Part shown: positions 8,911 through 16,564 of the stretch, piece after piece | Numbering within the stretch: the first letter of the stretch is position 1 | How the letters are laid out: the number at the start of each line of letters is the position of its first letter | Position numbers and translations under genes: made by a program | Notes under the pieces: generated by a model | What the model saw: the letters and a program-made list of their open reading frames with translations, nothing else | What the model was told of the DNA's origin: nothing | Database searches by the model: none | Source of the DNA: Pyropia yezoensis | Lineage: Eukaryota; Rhodophyta; Bangiophyceae; Bangiales; Bangiaceae | DNA length: 64,000 nt | Direction: 5' to 3' | NCBI GenBank assembly: GCA_009829735.1 | Contig: CM020619.1 | Location: 22,531,554 to 22,595,553, forward strand

Positions 8911-11280
8911 ATGTCGGACCCCCAGGTACCCGGGGGCGAGGACGACCTCCTGCCTGAAGAGGGGGAAGAGGTGATGGTGGACGACGTTCCCGTCTCCGCC
9001 ACCGCCGCCGAGTGCTTCCTAGCGAGCTCGTCGGAGGACGAGGACGACCGGGTGACCGTTCGTGTGGCCCAGGACGGCGCGCCGGGCGGGTTGTCGTCCG
9101 TGTGTAGCGGCACGACGGCTCCGTCGGGTGGCGGACAACCGCGTGCAGCGGTGGCTTCTACTGCGTCTCCTCCGGCGGCCCGGATGGCTTCTGTCGCCGG
9201 TACCGGCGTGGCTCTACCTCAAGACGGTGTCGCCGGCGTGGCGGATGGTGGTGTTCGCACCCCGTCCAGTCCGGCGGGTCAAGACGGCGCGGGTGCCCGC
9301 CCGGTTGGTGTGTCCGCTGCGGCGGGTAGCGGGTCTACCCGTGCTGCCCCCGTGGTACCCACGTCGGGTCCGGGTGGCAGCGATGCTCTGCCCGCGGTGC
9401 CGCGGGCGTCTGGTGGTCAAGGTGGGTCTAGACCGATGGCAGTGGACTCCGGTAGTTACTCCGGGCGGGCGCCCGCCCTTCTTCTTCCTCCTTGGCCGCG
9501 TGCGACTCCGGCGCCGGCCCCTCTTCCGGTGGGGCATCCTCCGGCGCCCCCTATTCTTCCTGGTCCTGCCCGGGTTGCCCCGTTGGGTGGCGGCGTCGCC
9601 GTGGCGGCGGGTCAACCCGCCATGTCGATGTTCGACTTGGTGGCTCGGGTTCGAGGCCTGACTGTGCAAGAGTCAATGGAGTCCGATGGGCGGATGCGGG
9701 TGGACTTCCACCTGCCCCATCCCCGCGGAGAGTCCTCCCGGCGCGTCAAGGTGGACCCGAGTTGGGAGCGGGAGTTGGTGCGGCTGGTCAACCAGCCGAA
9801 CGCGGTGCGAGTGGAACACCATTGGATCCTGAGTCAGCCGGACGACCGGCATGCGCAGCTCTGGCGCACCCGGGTGGGACGGGGTGAGGTCTACCTCGAC
9901 CCCAACTTCGGGGTCTGCGACCTGATTGCCCCCGCGTTGCCGCGGGAGATTGACTACCCGGCTAGTGCTCGGGGGATTGCGGCGGCGGCGGAGCCGGTTG
10001 CGTTTTGGGAGACGGTGGGCAGTACCGGTCGGTATCCCGACTTTGATTACTACCCGGGGGTATCCCCGTATCTGTCGTTGACGGCCCCCTACCCGCCTAT
10101 GGCGGGGTTGAAGTCGGCGTCGAGCTGGCGACGTAACCATGGTGTCATGGCGGATGCGTTTCGCACGGATATAACGTGTGCGTTGCAGACCGGCAACGGT
10201 CGTGCGCCGGTATACACTCCCGTGCGCCCGACGCTATGGCAGGAGGGGTGGGAACCCGCCCCTGCTTTCCGGTTTGACACCGGCTCCTGTCTCCGATACT
10301 TCGGGAGTGTGTTGGCCTCCCGGCCGGTCCACCCGTTGCAGGGTACCTTCACCCTTGAGGTTACCCTCGGGCAGGCTTCATCCTTCTTGCTGTCTGTCCG
10401 CCGGCAGGGTCGTCTGTTTCATCTTCCGACGGGTGTCCGTCGGCACATCGCGCAGTCGGGCGTGGATCTGATAGCTGCCAAGACCGGGTTGGCCCGGGAG
10501 TTCGAGGCCCTGCTGGCTGTTCACGATGCCGTGAACTGGGCTGGGGTGTTGGCCCTTCCCCCGTACCGGGACCCGCAGGCTGGGGCTACCCCCTTGCCTC
10601 GTCACTCGTTGCGTATCCGGCGTACTCAGCCGGGTGAGCCTAGTTGCCATGGGTGGTCGTCCACCGAGGCCGTTCCTGACCTGGGTATTCCCATGGTTAT
10701 CCATGACCCTCTTCAGGTCCTTGCCCCGTGGTTCGGTAACGCGATACCGGCGGCGGTTGGCCGTCGTCCCCGAGAGTGGGGCTCTGCGGGTGGGGAGCGT
10801 GAGGTGTCCCGTCGTCGGGCGGAGCCCCGCCGGGGTTACGGTGGAGCCCCTTCGGTAGGGTTCTACCGAGCCTCGTATCAGGTGCCACCGGCTCCGGTGG
10901 TAGCCGTGTCAGCTCCTTTGGCTCCTCTGGCTGCGCCAGTGTCCGCTCCCGCCCCTGTCATACAAGACGGGGGTCCTCGTCTCTGGTATGAGGGCGTTGA
11001 CGCCCTTGTTGCCCGCGCAATGCGGGAGGGTCTCTCTGTTAGCTGGGGGGATATCCCCCCAGGTGCTGCGCTCGTTGGGTCAGCGCGTTGCTTCGGTGGT
11101 GTGCTTGACCGCCTCCAGAGAGCTCTGGAGGACGTGGAGGCTGGCCGCAGCACCCTCGTCCAGCTATGCACCGAGGTAACTCGGGTGGTCGACCGTCGTG
11201 ACGTTGACGACCGGTGGAGCACGGAGGTATACGCGCTTACGCGTGAGTGGCCTCCCTCGGGCAGTGGGTCTACCCACTGA
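8911..11280 (+). CDS. GypA copy 1 antisense ORF, 789-residue protein of unknown function
   Basis: An intact ATG-to-stop frame runs opposite to gag and pol, between pol and the 3' LTR. The start has CACC directly before the ATG. Residues 1-50 are acidic. Residues 50-237 are low complexity, rich in Pro, Ala, Gly, Val and Thr. From about residue 238 (MSMFDLVARVRG) a well-behaved globular-looking region runs to about 560, with several Trp and Tyr, followed by a Pro/Ala linker and a C-terminal helical stretch around LDRLQRALEDVEAG. I recognise no domain, signal peptide or membrane segment. Three more GypA copies carry the same frame, one also ending at the same residues with its frame open. It might be an accessory structural or regulatory protein; that is speculation. 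Confidence 0.7.
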   Translation: MSDPQVPGGEDDLLPEEGEEVMVDDVPVSATAAECFLASSSEDEDDRVTVRVAQDGAPGGLSSVCSGTTAPSGGGQPRAAVASTASPPAARMASVAGTGVALPQDGVAGVADGGVRTPSSPAGQDGAGARPVGVSAAAGSGSTRAAPVVPTSGPGGSDALPAVPRASGGQGGSRPMAVDSGSYSGRAPALLLPPWPRATPAPAPLPVGHPPAPPILPGPARVAPLGGGVAVAAGQPAMSMFDLVARVRGLTVQESMESDGRMRVDFHLPHPRGESSRRVKVDPSWERELVRLVNQPNAVRVEHHWILSQPDDRHAQLWRTRVGRGEVYLDPNFGVCDLIAPALPREIDYPASARGIAAAAEPVAFWETVGSTGRYPDFDYYPGVSPYLSLTAPYPPMAGLKSASSWRRNHGVMADAFRTDITCALQTGNGRAPVYTPVRPTLWQEGWEPAPAFRFDTGSCLRYFGSVLASRPVHPLQGTFTLEVTLGQASSFLLSVRRQGRLFHLPTGVRRHIAQSGVDLIAAKTGLAREFEALLAVHDAVNWAGVLALPPYRDPQAGATPLPRHSLRIRRTQPGEPSCHGWSSTEAVPDLGIPMVIHDPLQVLAPWFGNAIPAAVGRRPREWGSAGGEREVSRRRAEPRRGYGGAPSVGFYRASYQVPPAPVVAVSAPLAPLAAPVSAPAPVIQDGGPRLWYEGVDALVARAMREGLSVSWGDIPPGAALVGSARCFGGVLDRLQRALEDVEAGRSTLVQLCTEVTRVVDRRDVDDRWSTEVYALTREWPPSGSGSTH

Positions 11281-11747
11281 GGAGTGTTATTGTTTGTACG
11301 GGAGAGGGACCCGGTGACCCTTATGGTAGCCGGGTAGTAGTGAGTATAAACTCATCCCCTTTGGGGGCATTGCTTGCCTCTGTTTGCTGCCCTGGGGAGT
11401 ACCCCTTCTGGCTCAGTGGTGCCTTGCCTCCCATCCAACTTCATCCGGTTGGTTCATGCTTGAGGAGGTCATCCTCCCTCACTTTGTGTCTTGGCTTGGG
11501 GAGGTCATCCTCCCGTGTAAGCCCCCTAGTTACTTTGATATGCTTTTACCTTTAAGTTAACTTATTAAGGTTCAGGTTTTACTTAGTTACCTAAGCTTGA
11601 CTCTACTTAGTTACCTAAGCTTGGTTTGACTTAGAAACCTAAGTCTGATTTGACTTAGAAGCCTAAGTCTGCCGTAACCATGTCACACCCTTCTTAGTAG
11701 GTATAAGCCTCACCCCCCAACAGCCGAAGTCGGTGTCGGTTGGGTTG
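11281..11747. other. Convergent intergenic region between antisense ORF and pol (GypA copy 1)
   Basis: Both reading directions end at this 467-bp spacer. It holds GAGG/CCTC inverted repeats around 11463-11517 and the CTTAG/CTAAG array described separately. No gene is seen. Its position suggests transcript 3' ends or terminators for both directions. Confidence 0.55.
11581..11672. repeat. CTTAG...CTAAG hairpin array, four units
   Basis: Four units of about 24 bp, each an inverted repeat of the form CTTAG-NNNC-CTAAG, lie in tandem. The same array is present in the other three GypA copies at the equivalent place (16398-16488, 32579-32668, 47862-47954). Confidence 0.75.
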
Positions 11748-12896
11748 TTACAGTAGGCGTCGTCGCCTCATGTAAGGCATGAGGAGTTGGCGGGGTATAT
11801 TTGCCGCCTGTTCCCAGGTGGGTGAGTCGTATCCGACCCACATAACCTCGACGTACCAGGGTCCTGGTAGGTCCGGGTCGGTGTGTCCGACCACGCTCTC
11901 TACTTGGTATGGGATCCCATCCGGTCTTACCGGGTCATCTGACCGGTGGGTTGTAAGAGCTTCATGTAGCAACCCAGCCGGTACCGGCTGAGGCTGTGTC
12001 GGCTTCGGAGCAGGTGTGACATCATTCACACTGATGCGTTGGATCTCCGTATCGGAGTGTAAGATAACAGAGTGGTCATCTCTGTGGAGAATCTAGTACG
12101 GTCCCTTGACCGGTTGCATAAGCTTGTTCCCCCGGAACTTCTGGTGTCTGATGTAGACCCAGTCACCTGTTACCAGGGTTGCGTTGCGCACCCGTAGTCG
12201 GGCGTCGAAGTTCTTCTTGTATCGAAGTTGTGTTCTGTCAAGGGAACCCTTGAGCTTAGGAATCATCCACGATAGCTTGGCCAACCAAGCTAGGTGTATA
12301 CGTTCGGCCGGTCGGCCCTTCGGGGTATCATACCGAGTGCACCTGCCGGGTGGCAGCGTCAGGTTACCGACGCCTAGTGGCATGACCCACTCCAGCGGAG
12401 CAATGTTCGTGCTCCGATGTGGCCTGGCATTGTATACCAGGGTGAGTACGGACAGAAGCCTGTCCCAAGTGTTCGTGTGCTCGGCCACGTAGCACTGTAG
12501 CATCTTTACGATGGTGCGGTTGAACCGCTCCACCTGCCCGTTGGTTTGCGGGTGGTAGTCGGATGCCCGACGTGGTTCGATGCCGAACATACCCAGGTCC
12601 TTAGTGCAGAATGCTGACGTAAGGTTTGCTCCGTTATCGGAGAGGAGTTGCTTCATGACTCCGTATGCACTGATCCAGTGGTCAACCACTGCGTTCATGA
12701 TGGTGTATGCCGTATCATTCGGGATGGCTGCCGCTCGTGACAGCTTGGTGAACCGGTCAGACATGACCAGGATGTACCTGTTCCCTTCTTCCGTTACCGG
12801 AAGTGGCCCGAGTATGTCGATAGCGACCTGATCGTTGGGCCCATCAGGTGGGAATAGCTTCATGGCAGACGCCTGCCTATGTAGACTCATGCGGTT
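11748..12896 (-). pseudogene. pol: GypA copy 1 pol, 3' part (integrase core and chromodomain)
   Basis: It holds the integrase core (first catalytic Asp in IDILGPLP, second in SDNG, Glu in NGQVERF) and a C-terminal chromodomain-like segment (YQVESVVGHTDPD, then VMWVGYDSPTWEQ). A CAG to TAG change at 12095-12093 stops translation between the two. The segment ends abruptly at 12896 where GypA copy 2 is inserted; it continues at 23510. Confidence 0.88.
12892..12896. repeat. Target duplication CGGTT, left of GypA copy 2
   Basis: The 5 bp directly left of the copy 2 LTR equal the 5 bp directly right of its other LTR (23510-23514). Joining the flanks at this duplication makes copy 1 pol continuous. 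Confidence 0.9.
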
Positions 12897-13257
12897 TGTA
12901 GCACAATAGGAATCCGTCGCACGTCCACTCTCAGGGAACACTCACCAAGGGGGATCGGCACCGACGTCACCGGGAGGCCAAGGTTGCTGTCCTTGGAGCG
13001 CAAGCCACGGGACCAAGATGGGAGCCCAAATGGGAGGGGTTTGTTGTTTTCCTTGGCCGGCGGTGGATTCGCCACCGGCCCCCTCGTTATAAACCCTCGG
13101 AGACACTACTAACTACCCTCCACCCCAAGATGCAAGTCCCTCTGGTCATACGTAACTTATAGATACCGTGACCAGCTCGGACTCTCAAATTGAAGTTAAG
13201 GATTAGAAGTAGCCCCCCTGATATTAGGGTCACAATACGGACAACCATATTGCTACA
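12897..13257 (-). repeat. GypA copy 2 3' LTR
   Basis: This LTR is 361 bp, TGTAGCA to TGCTACA. Against the partner LTR at 23149 I see one T/C and one T/A difference. It carries the same antisense-direction TATAAA as the other GypA LTRs. Confidence 0.95.
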
Positions 13258-13259
13258 TA

Positions 13260-13269
13260 TCCCCCCCTT
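13260..13269 (-). promoter_or_regulatory. Polypurine tract of GypA copy 2
   Basis: On the minus strand AAGGGGGGGA lies 2 nt from the 3' LTR, identical to the tract in the other copies. Confidence 0.75.
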
Positions 13270-13692
13270 AGATTCGGCCCGTCCTCGGGTCGAGTTGCAT
13301 TCGGGTTACCGAATGTAAGTGGGTCGCGTGACTGTTTACCCGTCGGGTGGGGCTTTGCGCCCCGTCGCGACAGACACCCCTTTTCGAGGTTGTCCGAGGG
13401 GGGTGCCCCCCTTTGTGTGGTACACACACGATCCGTTCTCCGGACCGTTAATTTCCCGATGCGGGTTTTTATTCACGACCCCCCTTTCCGAGGGGTGGTG
13501 CAAGCGGATCCGCCACCAGGTGCCTGGTGGTAGGGGGGTCCCTCTCGTGTGGACGATTGAGTGGGGGGCGAGGGCTGCCCGCGTTGCGTGGGGGCGGTTG
13601 GGGGTGACCCCCCTTGCTTACCCCATGTGTGGGGGTGGCCCCGTCCCGCCCATGTGCTTGGAGAGGAGGAAGACCTCCTGATCGGGGAGGAG
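13270..13692 (+). other. Shortened leader of the antisense ORF (GypA copy 2)
   Basis: It is collinear with the copy 1 leader up to about 13650. The stretch corresponding to about 8712-8935 of copy 1, including its ATG, is then missing or replaced. No other gene is seen. Confidence 0.6.
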
Positions 13693-16086
13693 ATGGAGGA
13701 CGACGCGCCTGTCGGTCCCGACGCCGCGCGTTACGGGGTGAGCTCGTCTGACGACGACGGGCCTGCGGTGTCCGTCCGTCTGTCGGCCGGAGGACTGTCG
13801 TCCGTGTGCAGCGGCACGACGGTGCCGTCGGCCGGCGGTCAACCCGGCGGTCAACCGCGCGTGGCGGCTTCTACCCCCTTTCTGCCGGCTGCCCGGATGG
13901 AGCCTGGTGCCGGTGCCGGCTCACCGCAGCTACCTCAAGATGGTCCGCCCTACGGCGGAGGTGGCGACCCGCAGCCGACTCCGGCGGGTCAAGGTGGTCC
14001 GGGTGTCCGGGCGGTGACTCCTCGAGGCAGTCCCGACGTTGACGCGGGTGGTGGTGGCGGTGCGACACCCGGTGCGGCGGGTCAAGACGGTGCGGGTGTC
14101 CGCACGGCCGGGGCTCCGGCTCCGGAGGCTGTCCAAGTGCCTTCCCCTTCCGAGGCGGGGGCTACGCCGACGGATGGTGCCGGCGACGGTACCATACCTG
14201 CGGTGCCGCGGGTGTCGAGCGGTCAAGACGCTCCTTCTCCCATGGCGGTTGACACCGGGAGTGACTTCGGGCGGGCGCCCGCCCTTCTTCTTCCTCCTCG
14301 GCCTCGTCCATCTCCGACGTCGGCCCCTCTGCCGGTGGTGCGTCCCCCGGCGCCCCTGATTCTTCCTGGTCCTGCCCGGGTTGCCCCGTTGGGTGGCGGC
14401 GTCGCCGTGGCGGCGGGTCAACCCGCCATGTCGGTGTCCGACTTGGTGGCTCGGGTTCGAGGCCTCACGGTGCAAGAGTCGATGGAGTCCGATGGGTGTA
14501 TGCGGGTGGACTTCCACCTGGTGCATCCCCGTGGAGAGTCCTCCCGCCGCGTCAAGGTGGACCCGAGTTGGGAGCGGGAGTTGGTGCGGCTGGTCAACCA
14601 GCCGAACGCGGTCCGGGTGGAACATCATTGGATCCTGAGTCAGCCGGACGACCGGCATGCGCAGCTCTGGCGCACCCGGGTGGGACGGGATGAGGTCTAC
14701 CTCGACCCCAACTTCGGGGTCTGCGACCTGATTGCCCCCGCGTTGCCGCGGGAGATTGACTACCCGGCTAGTGCTCGGGGGATTGCGGCGGCGGCGGAGC
14801 CGGTTGCGTTTTGGGAGACGGTGGGCAGTACCGGTCGGTATCCCGACTTTGACTACTACCCGGGGGTACCCCCGTATCTGTCATTGACGGCTTCCTACCC
14901 GCCCATGGCGGGGTTGAAGTCGGCGTCGAGCTGGCGACGTAACCATGGTGTCATGGCGGATGCGTTCCGCACGGATATAACGTGTGCGTTGCAGACCGGC
15001 AACGGTCGTGCTCCGGTATACACTCCCGTGCGCCCGCCGCTATGGCAGGAGGGGTGGGAACCCGCCCCTGCTTTCCGGTTTGACACCGGCTCCTGTCTCC
15101 GCTACTTCGGGAGTGTGTTGGCCTCGCGACCGGTCCACCCGTTGCAGGGTACCTTCACCCTTGAGGTTACCCTCGGGCAGGCTTCATCCTTCTTGCTGTC
15201 TGTCCGCCGGCAGGGTCGTCTGTTTCATCTTCCGACGGGTGTCCGTCGGCACATCGCGCAGTTGGGCGTGGATCTGATAGCCGCCAAGACCGGGTTGGCC
15301 CGGGAGTTCGAAGCCCTGCTGGCTGTTCACGATGCCGTGAACTGGGCTGGGGTGTTGGCCCTTCCCCCGTACCGGGACCCGCAGGCTGGGGCTTCCCCCT
15401 TGCCTCGTCACTCGTTGTGTGTCCGGCGTACTCAGCCGGGTGAGCCCAATTGCCATGGGTGGGCATCCACCGAGGCTGTTGCTGACCTGGGTATTCCCAT
15501 GGTTATCCATGACCCTCTTCAGGTCCTTGCTCCAAGGTTCGGTAACCCGATGCCGGCGGGGGTTGGCCGTCGTCCCCGAGAGTGGGGCTCTGTGGGTGGG
15601 GAGCGTGAGGTGTCCCGTCGTCGGGCGGAGTACCGCCGTGGTTACGGTGGAGCCCCTTCGGTAGGGTTCTACCGGGCCTCGTATCAGGTGCCACCGGCTC
15701 CGGTGGTAGCCGTGTCGGCTCCTGTGGCTCCTCTGGCTGCGCCAGTGTCCGCTCCCGCCCCTGTCCTACATGACGGGGGTCCCCGTCTCTGGTATGAGGG
15801 CGTTGACGCCCTTGTTACCCGCGCAATGCGTGGGGGTCTCTCTGTTAGCTGGGGGGATATCCCCCCAGGTGCTGCGCTGGTTGGGTCAGCGCGTTGCTTC
15901 GGTGGCGTGCTGGACCGCCTCCAGAAAGCTCTGGAGGACGTGGAGGCTGGCCGCAGCACCCTCGTCCAGCTATGCACCGAGGTAACTCGGGTGGTCGACC
16001 GTCGTGACGTTGACGACCGGTGGAGCACGGAGGTCTACGCGCTTACGCGTGAGTGGCCTCCCTCGGGCAGTGGGTCTACCCACTGA
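13693..16086 (+). CDS. GypA copy 2 antisense ORF, 797-residue variant
   Basis: The frame is open back to 13561, but the upstream codons contain only a GTG. The first in-frame ATG is 13693, so translation should begin inside the acidic N-terminal region. Relative to copy 1, the N-terminal low-complexity half is strongly diverged in sequence and length, with extra Gly/Gln/Ala-rich repeats. The region from the SVSDLVARVRG motif to the stop is nearly identical. That contrast suggests constraint on the C-terminal part and drift or recombination in the N-terminal part. Function unknown. Confidence 0.65.
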   Translation: MEDDAPVGPDAARYGVSSSDDDGPAVSVRLSAGGLSSVCSGTTVPSAGGQPGGQPRVAASTPFLPAARMEPGAGAGSPQLPQDGPPYGGGGDPQPTPAGQGGPGVRAVTPRGSPDVDAGGGGGATPGAAGQDGAGVRTAGAPAPEAVQVPSPSEAGATPTDGAGDGTIPAVPRVSSGQDAPSPMAVDTGSDFGRAPALLLPPRPRPSPTSAPLPVVRPPAPLILPGPARVAPLGGGVAVAAGQPAMSVSDLVARVRGLTVQESMESDGCMRVDFHLVHPRGESSRRVKVDPSWERELVRLVNQPNAVRVEHHWILSQPDDRHAQLWRTRVGRDEVYLDPNFGVCDLIAPALPREIDYPASARGIAAAAEPVAFWETVGSTGRYPDFDYYPGVPPYLSLTASYPPMAGLKSASSWRRNHGVMADAFRTDITCALQTGNGRAPVYTPVRPPLWQEGWEPAPAFRFDTGSCLRYFGSVLASRPVHPLQGTFTLEVTLGQASSFLLSVRRQGRLFHLPTGVRRHIAQLGVDLIAAKTGLAREFEALLAVHDAVNWAGVLALPPYRDPQAGASPLPRHSLCVRRTQPGEPNCHGWASTEAVADLGIPMVIHDPLQVLAPRFGNPMPAGVGRRPREWGSVGGEREVSRRRAEYRRGYGGAPSVGFYRASYQVPPAPVVAVSAPVAPLAAPVSAPAPVLHDGGPRLWYEGVDALVTRAMRGGLSVSWGDIPPGAALVGSARCFGGVLDRLQKALEDVEAGRSTLVQLCTEVTRVVDRRDVDDRWSTEVYALTREWPPSGSGSTH

Positions 16087-16564
16087 GGAGCGCTATTGTT
16101 TGTGCGGGAGAGGGCCCCGGCAACCCTTATGGTAGCCGGGTAGTAGTGAGTATAAACTCATCCCCTTTGGGGGCATTGCTTGCCTCTGTTTGCTGCCCTG
16201 GGGAGTACCCCTTCTGGCTCAGTGGTGCCTTGCCTCCCGTCCAACTTCTTCCGGTGGGTTCATGCTTGGGGAGGTCATCCTCCCTCACTTGGTGTCTTGG
16301 CTTGGGGAGGTCATCCTCCCGTGTAAGCTCCCTAGTTACTTCGATATTATCGGAGTTAGCCTTTACCTTTAAGTTAACTTATTAAGGTTCAGGTTTTACT
16401 TAGTTACCTAAGCTTAGCTCTACTTAGTTACCTAAGCTTGGTTCGACTTAGAAACCTCAGTCTGATTTGACTTAGAAACCTAAGTCTGCCGTCACCACGT
16501 CACACCCTACTTAGTAGGTATAAGCCTCACCCCCCAACAGCCGAAGTCGGTGTCGGTTGGGTTG
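16087..16564. other. Convergent intergenic region (GypA copy 2)
   Basis: This 478-bp spacer lies between two convergent stops. It contains a 20-bp direct repeat at 16265-16284 and 16301-16320, each copy folding as GGGAGG-ATGA-CCTCCC, then the CTTAG/CTAAG array. No gene. Confidence 0.6.
16398..16488. repeat. CTTAG...CTAAG hairpin array (GypA copy 2)
   Basis: Four inverted-repeat units. One has decayed in its second arm (CCTCAG for CCTAAG near 16455). Confidence 0.75.

Noticed and set aside
8381..8974. 197-codon plus-strand frame in the antisense ORF leader, also at 50569-51162 and 41530-42105
   Set aside because: It begins only at GTG, is very Arg/Gly/Pro-rich from GC palindromes, and overlaps the better supported ATG frame at 8911. 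Its conservation only reflects the near identity of the copies.
8911..11280. Antisense ORF as an env-like gene
   Set aside because: Env would be in sense orientation with a signal peptide and membrane anchor. This frame is antisense and shows neither.
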